Below, in pieces: positions 46,850 through 58,653 of a DNA stretch of 64,000 nt (position 1 is the stretch's first letter; each line of letters opens with the position of its first letter). The DNA is from Stenopsyche tienmushanensis (Eukaryota > Arthropoda > Insecta > Trichoptera > Stenopsychidae). A model generated the notes under the pieces. The model worked only from the letters and a program-made list of their open reading frames with translations. It did no database searches and was not told where the DNA came from. The DNA lies in NCBI GenBank assembly GCA_008973525.1, contig WACJ01000040.1, positions 806,001 through 870,000 of the forward strand, given 5' to 3'. The position numbers and the translations under genes were made by a program.

Positions 46850-47160
46850 CAATTTTTAACCCTTTGCTATCCTTGAATAGTTTAGATATTTTTAAGATAA
46901 AACGTTTTTTTTTTTAACTTTTAAGTTATTATTTAATAAAACACTATTATTTTTTGCCAAAGTTGTATATTTTACTAATATATTATACAGAGCCATTATA
47001 TTTTATAGTTTATAATTAGATAATGTATGGTATCTCTCAAAACACTGGCCTAAATGGAGACCAGGATTTTTTAAATTTTATTTTTTATATTCGTTAGTTT
47101 CGGAAAAAAATATTATGAATATTATATGATTACGTAAAAATATCGCAAGTACAATCGAAG
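46850..47160. other. AT-rich spacer with possible piggyBac-like end
   Basis: TTAACCCTTTGCTATCC at about 46856 looks like a piggyBac-type terminus (TTAA then CCYTTTGC). No partner end is seen. Confidence 0.25.
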
Positions 47161-47289
47161 ATGTTCACGAAAGCGTGCGTTAAGAGTCACCGCCTGTGTT
47201 TTAGGATTTTATCCGGGCAACAGCCCCTTTCTTTTGTATCTCTAGCAAGTAGGCGAAACACTATGCAGGATCATAAAAACCAATATTCC

Positions 47290-47413
47290 TTTCCGAATAC
47301 TGTCCTAAACACGATACGCAAAATTAAATCACATGATTTTATATCTGAGTGGGGAAAAAAATGTAGAAACAAAATGTCGAGCCAGACTCGACATAGGACC
47401 GCAAAGAGTTGAA
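47290..47413 (-). mobile_element. piggyBac-like MITE end with palindrome
   Basis: The reverse strand reads AACTCTTTGCGGTCCTATGT, then the palindrome at 47374-47394, then TTTGTTTCTACATTTTTTT and a region ending AAATCATGTGATTTAATTTT. This matches 57243-57370. One palindrome here, two there. The far end is not identified. Confidence 0.6.
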
Positions 47414-48270
47414 TTACAATATGTGGTATTTTTTAAACAATCGCTTTGATGAAGGCCCGATTTCCTATCGTACGTATCACAATAGTATGTAGTTCCATGT
47501 TTTCCTCGGGGAATTTTGCGATTAGAAAACACTGTGCAACTTTATGTTTATTGGGACTGTTGTAAATAAAATGATGAAAACGGTTTCATCCAAACGTTGG
47601 TCCTTGTCTTCTGTTGATGATCTTTCCGATTTGGACTTCGGTATATGAAAAATCTATTATATATGACTAAAATATAAGAACCAAGAAACCATGTGGTCAG
47701 TTAAAGTGTTATTTGAAAAACATGAATATGTTTGGTAATCATCATTAGGATTGCATCCACGGTTGCCCTAAACTCAACATCATTTATTTTCATATCAGAG
47801 CCTGAATCCAATATAATTTCTACTTGGATTTTATGCAATTGAAACATTTTAATGCTTATAAAAAGAAAAGAAAATTTCAATCAAAGCAAATAATCTTGAA
47901 GTTTAAATTTAACTTTGATTGATAATATAAAAAAGCAAAAATATTGGATCAATTTATGACACAAAACATGTTTATTTAATTATTTGTATTAATACTTCTT
48001 GATTTTTTAACTGAAATCGTATTGTGTTTAGTCTAGAGATCTATTTCTATCAAATAAAGGTAATATTCATTATAAATATAAGATAGAAAAAGAGTATATT
48101 AATCGATTGTCAATAAAGGCACCGCGCATTGAAAGGATTAAATTGCAAAAAATATAATCATACTATAGCTCATTTATAGCATCAATTGATTATTGATATA
48201 CTCGAATTGCTACGATATTAAAATTGACCAGATCTTCCAAACCAGTCAATTAATTACAAAGAACTTTTAT
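47414..48270. other. AT-rich spacer, no gene recognised
   Basis: No motif-bearing open frame and no repeat ends seen. Confidence 0.35.
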
Positions 48271-49440
48271 TTTACATTAAATATATTGAAATGCTTGTTG
48301 CAACAAGTGCATATTTATTAAATATGCATCCTTGCATACTAATAAATGCATTTCTTTGACGTATATCCATGTTAAAAATGTTTTATATACAATGAAACGC
48401 CATAAATATGCATTTGTTGCGTGAAACATCAAAGGAATGCGAAAAGTTGTATCGTAGATCAACGTGCGAAAATATTCGCATTCGAAAGCTCAAAACAGGA
48501 AACATAAATTGTTGGGGGCGAGGAAAAGCCACAAGGAGTGCGATGTACATTTAAATGATGCATAGTTCAAAAAAATGCAGTTGTAAAAATGCAAAAAGAA
48601 AAATATCCTTTGAATTATGTATGCAAGCGTGGTCAAGATAAAAGCGTGAAAGTCACAACATTTTGTGGTAGATGATGCATAGCGCAGCGTGAGGCCGCAA
48701 TAACCATAACATTATGCAACTATGGTTTTTTGTCTTAGGACCATAAAAAAAAGATAATGTCCTTTGATATTATGGCGTTTTATAAACTTAACCATGCATC
48801 CCAAAATGACCCAATGAACGTTAATATAAATAAGATTTAATCGCTTTCGCTACGGTGTTATGGCACTCAGGCACATATTCATTGATGGTTGTTTTTATGA
48901 GTTTGTATGTATATTTTTTTGTTATCAAGGGCTCGAATTAACGTCATATTGAATGACGGCGTACAAGAGGGTTCCGCATAAATTTATGCAATATCTACAT
49001 CGAATCGAAGCCTTCCGCGGCCGCTTTGGGCGCGAAGAGCCTTATAATTGCCGCCCATCGCAAAAAAGGCGAACAGGCACTAAGAAAAATGATCGACATT
49101 GTTGAAAGCCTAATTTATAGGGCATAAAGGGCGGTACGTGTGAAAATTTCTATAAGGCCGCATCAAAAAGCCTCTTCGCCGAAATTTACATGCATAAATC
49201 AAAAATTATTCCACTGCCCACGCGAATAACGCCCCGGGGAACTGGCCCGTAATGGGATCATAATAACACATCGCGTAATTGGTGATAACAAAACCAATAG
49301 AGGTCGTTACGTGTCCGATGTTCGTTACAGTGTTAGATCAATAACTGTTTGGGGAAGTTGCACAAAAAAACCCCCGGGTTGATGAATCCGATTATCTGAT
49401 GAACGAGTTTGCTTTTGGGGCAAATATCCTCATAACGATG
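48270..49440. promoter_or_regulatory. Candidate non-coding regulatory block
   Basis: Repeat-free, ORF-poor sequence with a cluster of ATGCAT/TATGCA sites (48300-48420). Further on there are many CATAAA/TTTATG and TTTATAGG motifs (48.8-49.2 kb) and a GC-richer part around CGCGGCCGCTTTGGGCGCG (49.02 kb). Such clusters suit POU- and Hox/caudal-type factors. This is inference from motif look only; there is no conservation evidence here. Confidence 0.25.
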
Positions 49441-49644
49441 ATGAGGCTTATTATTTTCATAAGGAACGTTAATGTCAAGTCATTCTGTATAACCTTAATC
49501 GAGGAAATATTTTATCACCTTCGGAGAGATCAACGTTCTTTGTGAAAAGTTTTTGATATTACATATTCAAAACCATTGGATAATATGAATTAAATTCGGA
49601 GCCACATTTCAAAATCTGTCACACTAACTGAATATTGGAAATAT

Positions 49645-50410
49645 GGTAATTAGGGAATCCAATCCCATTAGGTGCTCAAAAAACCCGGGATCAGTAAGGC
49701 CTGATCCACACTATGGTGCCATTAACGGTTCGATCTCGCTCCGGTCTCGGTCCGATCAAATATTCTTACACAAGAAACAATCAGAGTGTTCACACTATCG
49801 GATCGTTCCAATCCCGTTTTTTGTATGAGAATATTTGACCGGACCGAGACCGAGAGCGAGATCGAACCGTTACCGGCACCATAGTGTGGATCAGGCCTAA
49901 ACGTAATGCCGAAAAATTCGAGATTGAATTTTTTATCTAACATAAGTCGTACATCTCACCCTCACGATGACGGCTACGAAATCTGGACGCTTGGAAACAG
50001 TAGCGTAACTACCAATTGGCGAGATTAAGCGATGCCTGGGGGTAGTAATAATATATTAATACATATATAGAGTACATGTGTTTTTCAAATTCTTATATTA
50101 ACTTTTCCCTACCGGTGATGTATTTACTACACCTCGACTCTAATAATGGGAATATCGATATGAAATATAATAGATACGGGGTTCACAATTTTTGTATTCA
50201 TCCGTGATATAATTACGAATCACATCAAAGTATTGTAGTATGTAAGTATTCATCTGCGGCGACGGAAATAAATAATTTGTCGGGAAATCGGGAATTTTGC
50301 GAGTTTTAGTCCGTGTCTCATCAGAAAGGAATTTTAATTAGATGTTTAACTAGCATTTAAATATCTGATAACGATACCTCTAACGAATGTACTGCTTCTC
50401 TTTTACATAC
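49645..50410 (+). mobile_element. hAT-derived repeat, copy 3, carrying a nested MITE
   Basis: The upstream flank (GGGAATCCAATCCC through GGACGCTTGGAAA) is split by the MITE at 49698-49897. The hAT part starts CAGTAGCGTAACTACC at 49998. It ends with CTAGCATTTAAATATCTGAT (about 50350), the start of the hAT C-terminal domain, joined to upstream sequence by the internal deletion. Confidence 0.75.
49698..49897. mobile_element. Complete palindromic MITE, 200 bp, Harbinger-like
   Basis: Both ends read GGCCTGATCCACACTATGG inward, and the two arms stay complementary for about 75 bases (GATCTCGCTC, GGTCTCGGTCCG, ATATTC). TAA flanks both sides (49695-49697, 49898-49900). The related repeat at 60.9 kb has the uninterrupted site GATTAGTAAACGTAATCCC, proving the limits. 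A 3-bp TAA/TTA target is typical of PIF/Harbinger elements. No coding capacity. Confidence 0.88.
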
Positions 50411-50716
50411 CATGTCATAAAGGCAAGGCTCAAAAAAGAGCAAAACAATTAATACATGGAAATCTTTAATGTCATAATTTATTGTAACTCATTTGATCCC
50501 AATTAATGATCGAATTACCAGAGTGTCGACGAAATTATTATGATTTTTTTAATCGAGCCTGGAAAAATCCGTAATCGGATATTGTACCTATATTTCATTG
50601 AGAGGAAATGAGTGAGTAGCGAAATTATCATTATATTTTAATAATTATTGCAAATCCATGCACGACTCTATAATCCAACTCTATTAAAGCTGGATCGATA
50701 CGATCGTTCAGAAATA

Positions 50717-50952
50717 TTAACCCCTAAAGGAGTACTATCCCAGGGCCTGGGACTCCCCCTCCATTTATTCGAAAGAGCACTCTTGTACGTTGTGCTCTGA
50801 GACAGAGAGAGAACGTAGCATAGTACGGGAGACAGAGACGGAGAGCTTCCCAGCATACATCGCACTGAGCAGGAGCTGACAGAAAGTAATCGGTGTAAAG
50901 CGATTATGGCATCAACGACTTCATCGATTTTGCTCACTCCTCAAAATTTCCG
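50717..50952 (-). mobile_element. piggyBac-like MITE, copy A
   Basis: TTAACCCCTAAAGGAGTACT at one end and ACTCCTCAAAATTT at the other give short inverted ends next to TTAA. The interior (GGAGTGAGCAAAATCGATG on the minus strand) is the same as 60021-60470 in the opposite orientation. Its open minus frame is a by-product and not a gene. Confidence 0.55.
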
Positions 50953-52977
50953 ATCTCTCAAATTTATTGATACGGTGAAACCAAACGAAAACTAGACTCA
51001 AATACACTCAGTCCTCAGTCCTACTATGCATTACTCTTATCGCATGTCTCAAGCAAATATCAATATAATCGAGACCTATACTTTCAATATCAATAAAAAT
51101 AAAACAGCACGCAGAGTTAATGTTGGCCTTTGACAGCCCTGAACTGTCCGTGTATGGTCGTTTCAATAAAAAATAAAGCGTACAAGTGAAATACTTTCAT
51201 ACGAATGGCGGCTATTATTACTTTATCCGATGATAACCGTCGGATTATGTGAAAGGTCACAAGGGTATTAATATCCGACCCGCGTGTAATGTGTTAATTT
51301 GCCTTGGAAATCCCATAATTCAACGGTCAGGGTATACGCCCAGAAAGCCTGAATTTCTCGATGTCAATCCAAATGGGGTGAATTAATTTTCAAGTTGCAC
51401 CATCGTTAGTATCGGTTAAGATAGCAAATAAGTACGCAGTATGCACTGCATAGTTTTATATGGTGGTTATCATTATTGTATGCAATAATTCTTATATGAA
51501 TCGTTTCAATGTATCAGGTCAGTCCAAAAGTTCGTGCGCATTTTTGGGTGATTTTTAATCCTTATATAAAAATTAAATTATTTAAGATAAAGCGAAAAAT
51601 AAATTGGTCGGTGAATCATGATAATAAATTATTCAAGCTAACGATGACGATGGACGTTCAATCTATTGTCTTATCTGAGGAAAACCAAATCGCACAAAAT
51701 AAAAGGGTTTTATTTTGCCATTATTTTTGAATACTTAAAGATATTTAGAGCGGAACGTGACAATTGAGCGAAGTTTATCGTACGAAAGATAATTGAAGGC
51801 GTTCTCAGTACGGAGCACTGTTGTTTTCTTAAGCGTTTATGGGCGCGCTTCTAATTAGGATAAAAGGGAAATAAACAGATTTTTTCATAGAAAGGTTGAA
51901 AGGTTACACGAAGAAAATAACATGGGTTCTTTCCGTCGTTCTCGTGACAACAATTCGTCATAATGGAGCTTTCGCAGAAAAACAACGTATTAAATTCCCT
52001 TTTTTCAATGCCGCTCACAAGGTCTTGAGTTCCCGATATAATAGCGTTCACTTCTTGCTCCAAAGCGACATTTATGCTATCGAATTACCGGCAATCTACG
52101 ACGCTTACGACCGAATCAGTCTCGGTCTTTCGATCACGCAGAACCCTCCAGCTATAAAGGGTTAATATGTTAATCCGGAGCCATTCTAAACGTCATATTC
52201 ACGAGTCATAAGACAGATTAACATTTTCCATTCGACGTCTCAACAAGAGCAAAAATTGCAATAAAATAGAAGCGACGACTTTTGATCCATATTTCAAAGC
52301 GCTAATCCTCCGATAAGTATCGAAACGAATGTGTATCGATATAGGTCCAAGTGCGGGCATAAATAATCGGGATAATCTCTATTTAATAAGTCAATAAATA
52401 AATGGGTCCATGCTGGAAGCGTCGATGTTATTGGGAGGTAATGGCGTGATCATAACGACCGCGGTGGGTTAAATGTGTGCTTAGCGGGGGCGAAGGCCTA
52501 ATCGGAAGGCGCCGCCCCCGCCCAGTACGCCCACGGGATATCTTCATCGAAACTGACGAATACACGTGTATTGCATGCATCGATCGGACTCCAACGACGA
52601 ACACTCCACTTTTTGCAAATCGACAATGCACATTGACCACGACAATGGAAATTTATCAGCATTGATTTTATTGCGGCAAGACTATATTATGCTTATAAAA
52701 AAGGGATTATGTTCTTCAAATAGCATTACAAAAACACTAAATAACAATGGCATTATATCGGGGAGCGCTTATCGCGGATCATCCATCTCGTTCTTAAGCA
52801 CAGCGGAATGATACATATGAATGAGAAAGAAACAAATCTATTAGCGCCCATAAAACAATCACTGTATTGTTATTTTTATTTTAATACAATTGCGTATTTA
52901 TAACCGATAATTCATTGTTATATTTTTAATATTTTTTCGAGGTTTACATGCAAAAAAGTTATTTACAACATGGACCA
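50953..52977. other. Unique spacer, no gene recognised
   Basis: Parts around 51.15-51.40 and 51.90-52.56 kb are less AT-rich and repeat-free, but carry no supported gene. Confidence 0.35.
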
Positions 52978-53566
52978 AATTTATCTAACAGAAATCGTAC
53001 ACATCACCAGCACGATGAAGGCTACTAAATCGAGAAATTTCCGCCAAAATTTGGACGCTTGGAAACAGTGGCGTAACTACTAATTGGTGAGCTTAGGCGA
53101 CGTCTAGGGGCAGTAACTGTCTAATCTATTTATACATATATACAGTACATGTATGTTTTCCAAATTGTTATATTAACTTTTCCCTACCGGTGATGTATTT
53201 ACTACACCTCGACTCTAATAATGGGAATATCGATATGAAATATAATAGATACGGGATTCAGAATTTTTGTATTCCTCCGTAATATAATTACGAATCACAT
53301 CAAAGTATTATAGTATTTAAGTATTCATCTGCAGCGACGGAAATAAATAATTTGTCGGGAAATCGGGAATTTCGCGAGTTTTATTCCGTGTCTCAGCAGA
53401 AAGGAATTTTATCAGTCACATCGATGGTGTTATACGAAAATGGGAGCTCACGCGGTCATCAACTCTAGCTAGCAAACTAGCATTTAAATATCTGATGACG
53501 TTTCCTCCAACGAGTGTGGAAGCTGAGCGTGCATTTTCAGCAACAAGTTGCCTAGCTTCCAAAATC
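52978..53566 (+). mobile_element. hAT-derived repeat, copy 4, with dimerisation-domain remnant
   Basis: The flank from TTATCTAACAGAAATCG runs to 53065. The hAT part starts CAGTGGCGTAACTACTAATT at 53066. At 53465-53566 it reads LASKLAFKYLMTFPPTSVEA, then ERAFSATSCLASKI, the C-terminal hAT dimerisation domain. That frame then runs into unrelated sequence. The bulk of the transposase is deleted between about 53440 and 53465. Confidence 0.8.
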
Positions 53567-54204
53567 TATTATTTTTTTACTCGACTGTACATGAGCTATA
53601 TTGAGGAACTTGGTTTATCCTGGTGTATTCCCTACTCATCTATGTTATGGGATATGAATGTTTCTCCACCGCTTAACACGTTCCGTGCCAAGCTAGAATC
53701 GGTGTTGTTTCTCACGGGGCCCAAATTCGATAGTCGGAGCGTAAACAGAAGGAACAGCAATGCAATATTATCATGCACGGAATAAACGGTAGTTGTTTTA
53801 TCTTAAATCGATAAGCTTGACTCTGCCATTAGTCAAATTAACAAAAAAAAGTGAAGATAAGCAAGTGCGAACAGACAAGGGTAGGAATGTAAGTTTCGAG
53901 GTTAATCTCAAAAGATATTTAGACAGTTGTCATCTGGAATACATTATAGAAAGATATTCGTAAAGTTAATATTTATAAATCGCAGAAATACGTAACAGTG
54001 AGACACTGGATTCTCGTTTCGGAGACTGTTTGATTGACTGACAAATTGTCGATCTCCAGGAAACGAAAAAAAATGTAAAAAAGGTCGCAAGATATTTTTC
54101 TAACTGTCCAAAATCACATCATATGTGTTTGAATTATTTTAATTAATAGTTGGTAACATAATATAAAGTTATATTTTACTTCAAACATAATTTTATGTAT
54201 AGTA
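53567..54204. other. Spacer, no gene recognised
   Basis: The open frame to 53785 is a continuation from the hAT remnant into sequence without motif. The rest is AT-rich. Confidence 0.35.
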
Positions 54205-54606
54205 CACTCATCCCTTGCTTAACACGATACTCGCTTAACACGGTTTCAGTTTCGGTGAAAAAAAATGTGTTTCAACTTTTCAAATGACCGATTTTTTAAA
54301 CGACGACGGAGTATAATAGAAAATTTAATTGAAAGTAGTAGTGATAATGATATTCAGCCCATAAATAAAAAGAAAATGTCAATATTAATATCCTCTAGTG
54401 ATAGTGACAATGAATAATATATTTTATCCGTATCATTATATATCAATAAATTTTCATAAGTTCCACCTAACTGTTTTTTCTTAATATCTTAAAAAAAAAA
54501 ACCTATTCCCTCTTTTTCATACATTTGTTAGTCTCGCTTAACACGATTTCGCTTAGCACGGCGATCCTAGCAGAACCTATCTTCCGTGTTAAGCGAGAGA
54601 TGGGTG
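54205..54606 (+). mobile_element. pogo/Tigger-like MITE, 402 bp
   Basis: Ends CACTCATCCCTTGCTTAACA and, inverted, CACCCATCTCTCGCTTAACA, with TA on both sides (54203-54204, 54607-54608). Inner CGCTTAACACGG units repeat near both ends. A short frame inside reads FFKRRRSIIENLIESSSDND, then ISSSDSDNE before a stop, looking like the acidic C-terminal tail of a pogo-type transposase. This suggests origin by deletion from a coding element. Confidence 0.75.
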
Positions 54607-54608
54607 TA

Positions 54609-57242
54609 TATGTATATTTTAGTTATTTTAATTTCATGTCTTTATATGTTATATATAAACATATATTTTTTTTATATTCTGTTTATTTTATATTTGCATG
54701 TGCTAATTCCATTAAATAAAAAATAAATAACTTGTTAAATCGTATTTAAATGGAGCAAGAAAACGTCCACTGCAATCATGCGACGGGGCCCGTGCGGGGG
54801 AACGCCCGTCAACCGTAAACACGCGACGCGGCACGGAACGTGTTAATACAGGAGAATCCTACGGTTGTCTGTGAGATTGATGAGAACCTGGAAAACAGTA
54901 CCTGGATTACCATGAAAGCAAGGATGAAATCAAACCATCAAGATGATGAAGTAAACAAGCATAATATCTGACCAACTAAGCCCTGGGTGAAGCCATGGGT
55001 ACGGGAAAGGGCAAGAAAGACTGAAAGAATTTGATTTCTTGGAAAACAATAATCACGAGCAAGATCTTCGGACGTGAAGCCACAACAATATACCAAAATA
55101 TATGTAATTGCAGATAAGCTATTGAGAAAAAATATATATCGCATCACTAAAGGAAATCTTTAGATATTTTATAAATAAAAGCAATCTAAATGTATTTTCA
55201 TACTTCTAATTATATTGCCATTAGCAAATTGTCGCATTCGACAAGTCGATCGGATCATTGGAATTAAAAGAAGATTGCTTCTGAACTTAAATGTCAAAAA
55301 TTGTTATCGTTAACGAACAATAAGAGAATATGAGATATAACAATTGTGAATTTTCTTATCATTATATGGAAAATAAAGTACATACATTCTAAGAAATGAT
55401 GTCATTATCGAATTCAAGCTCAATATCAAGAGGCGATTAATGGATTAATAATATGGGTTATCAAGCGCTTGATGAGATTTTCATCACCCTTTTTTTAAAT
55501 AAATCAAGCATGGTAGATTACATTTATGCCAAAATTGACCTCCTGTCTCTCGGAGCAATATGTAAGAATGTTAAAAAATTGGGACGACACGAAAAAAGGG
55601 ACAAATGCATCAATCGCACACCGATGCAAGGAGGGCGTTGGCAGCACCGACGGCGATGATTCCCGTCGATACGTCAATAAAAATCGATGAAACAAAAAAG
55701 TCGGCCAATCCCAAAGGAATATATGGGGACCCTTCAAACAATGAGATCACGACTCTCGCAAATGAGGTCGAAGACTCCGGGCGTCAGGGGGGTAAGTGGA
55801 CTTTTATCGGCAGCCCCCCATCCACCTCGGGTTCACCCGAGTGCATCGTAACCGAAGATCTGCTCTTCTTTCGACACCGTCCTACAACAGTGACTGCATA
55901 ATGCAGCTACTTGCTTTGAGCCACGCTCGACCTCTCCGATCTTATCGCCTCAAATATTAATTCTACAATCTTCGGAACAAAAGGAGCGAAGCACCTCGTA
56001 AATTTGATCAACACTGAAATCTATCGACTTTTTGGACAATCGCCTCGTAAATCATGCAACGAAATAAGCATGCTAATCCGGATGATTTATGGATGCAGTA
56101 ATGTCCGAAACGATTGACCTTTATAGAACGAAATGAATGAAAATTGCATGTTCGACATTAAATTCGAAAAATCGAAAACGCTTTTATGATCGTGATGGAG
56201 TATTACTAATGATCAAGAATGGAAATATATATGCCTATAAATTTATTTTTCTACGATGCATTTAGCAACCTATGAAAGTCTTACCTATCAATTTGATATG
56301 GTTTTCGTGGGCATACTTAAATGCTTCAATATTCGACATATTCAGTCTACATTACTAAATCATAATAGTGTATAACTTATTTTTATTTATTATGTTACGT
56401 AAGATAAGGGGTCCCGACCGTGCGCAGATTCAATCGCTATCGAATCAAGTAGGGTAAGCTTGCGAGAAGAACACACCTTTCCGCGACCAAGACTCTTGGT
56501 CGATCCTTGTATTCTTCCCTGCACGTCCGCATCCCTCCTTCAAAGACACACTAAAGAGCAGAAAGAAGCTGCTGTTAATATCGTGAATTGTGCTTGGAAA
56601 GATAAACAAAGGTTTTGCGACTGATGATTTTTATTCCATGCTACAATTTAATTTAGTTAAATGTAAATACAGAAACACAATGAAAAATAAATATAGAAAA
56701 ATATCAAAATAAAATGTATAAAAAAGGCCGTCTACATGCTTATACTAATTAATTGTGGCAAAATTATGCTGATCGATGTTCTTATTGTATGATCATTCAT
56801 ATTTAGGAGAACATTTCACGTGATATTTTTTGGCCAATAAACCTTTATGAGGCCTCTTTAAAAGCCGTTCAAAGATAAGGACCACAACTACACAATTGAT
56901 ACATGTATCTTGATAAAATATGGATATTGAGGTATTATTCTGTAGGCATGATTCATTAAAAAAAAGTCATGTCACAATGTCTAATTGAATGGAAAATGTG
57001 TTTTAGTTTAGGAAAATGACGGAGATACGTGACGTTGCAATGTATTTTACAATGATAGACGCAATGACGCATCCTCCGATATACGTCATATGATATGCGT
57101 TTAAGAATTAAGCATCATGAGAGGACCGCTCCCGCGCTAGCACGGGCTTGCATTTCGTATTGCATAACGTCAACTGTCGGGTAAAATAAAAATTAAAGTA
57201 CGATTTACAAATTTGTTTGGGATACGTAAAAGGTTTGTTTAT
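54609..57242. other. Unique spacer, no gene recognised
   Basis: Frames at 55453-55901 are open on both strands with no motif. No shared repeats seen. Confidence 0.35.
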
Positions 57243-57586
57243 TTAGCGCTTTGCGGTCCTATGTCGAGTCTGACTCGACATGGATTTTATCCCGGTGGGT
57301 CCTATGTCGAGTCTGACTCGACATTTTTTTTTCTACATTTTTTTCACTCATATTAAATCAAGTGATTTTTTGCGTATTTTGCGGACTATAAAATAAGCTC
57401 TCATTTCATTTATGCCAGTCCGGAGGGGAATCATAAAAATTATCTAGTATGTTCCAATAGAAAAATTCCAGGTGTGGTGATCTTTGTACTCCTCGAATAA
57501 ACCAAAGCGTTATTCTTTATTAGCAAGCATTCAAGATACGAAAATATATTCAAAATGTTCTTTTTTTGCGGTCTATAAGGTGTTAA
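57243..57586 (+). mobile_element. piggyBac-like MITE, 344 bp, with doubled palindrome
   Basis: The left end TTAGCGCTTTGCGGTCC (TTAA now TTAG) and the right end TTTGCGGTCTATAAGGTGTTAA are inverted relatives. Two identical 21-base palindromes, arm ATGTCGAGTC, sit at 57261-57281 and 57304-57324 within a 43-base direct repeat (GGTCCTATG or GGGTCCTATG before each). Copies of one end lie at 47290-47413 and 29500-29605. Confidence 0.65.
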
Positions 57587-58653
57587 TATCCTATTTATAG
57601 TAATTGCCATCTATCTGCCTGACTTATCAAGGTTTAAGAGCAATCTTATTACAATCGATTACAATTATCTTTCGATTTATCTCAATAAAGTTTGTTGCGA
57701 CAAAAGCAAAAAAGAAGTGCAGATTGCATTGAGTTATACGATACGGTAATTATTGACTCTGGACGACTGCATTTACAAGTTTTATGCGTGGATGACTTGA
57801 ATTCAAAGACATCCAGTCCGGCAAAACACATATGTGCATTTGCATGATGTTTAATTATAAATCTTAATAAATCAGCGCGGATAACAAGATCATAAAAGTG
57901 CATCGCGCCGTAAATCTCGACTAACATACACATCGTCCAAGTATTATTACAAAATCTCAATCACGCAATTTTCGTCGGATTGGAGTCGTTAATATGATTT
58001 ATCCCCAAACACGGAGAACTTCCTCAAAAAAATGTCTCCATGATAAACAGCATAATAACACACACGGGATGTGCCTGACGCCGTCGAAACGGGTTTCGGT
58101 ATCTCACAATGGGATTCTTATTTACAATTGCGCGGTATTAAAAGCGCACTTGCGATAAATCAAGTTTTTTGTTCAATTTGTGTCAGAGGGTCCGTGTAAT
58201 GGGCACACTTTCGATTTTTGCAAGACCCGCTCGTTTCAATGCAAAGCCCGCAAAGCGAAGCGAAGTCTTGGAGCTTTGGTGTCCAGTAGTGAATCCGAAA
58301 TGAACTTCGAAATTTATTTTGCAAATTACATCATGAAGTTCGCTGAATGCGATGTTGGAGTTTTGCCGTAGAGTTTCCCCGTCGCTTGGGAAATCGTGCG
58401 CTTTTCACGAAAAACTCAAAGTCAGCAGAAAGTCTGCGAGCGAAACTAAAAGAAAAGTTATTTTTATCATCTTGTACAAGGAGCTTTCAATAATTTATCT
58501 ACCCAAGTATGAAAGAAAGTAGTGAGCGAATTGAAACAAGTTTGCGCACATTGGCTCATATCTTGACTTGTTACAAACAAAGCCTTATTTCTGTGCGATT
58601 GTAATGACAGTATGTCAAGTGGATATGTGTGATTCTAAAAAAACTGTTATTTA
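57587..58653. other. Unique spacer, no gene recognised
   Basis: Repeat-free, of mixed composition around 57.96-58.40 kb. No supported gene. Confidence 0.35.

Noticed and set aside
50668..50937. An 89-codon serine-rich minus frame as a gene
   Set aside because: It lies within a multicopy piggyBac-like MITE and is not preserved in the second copy.
57259..57330. CRISPR-like array because of repeated palindromes
   Set aside because: Only two units, 43 bases apart, in an animal genome next to a TTAA-flanked element end; they are piggyBac-like termini.
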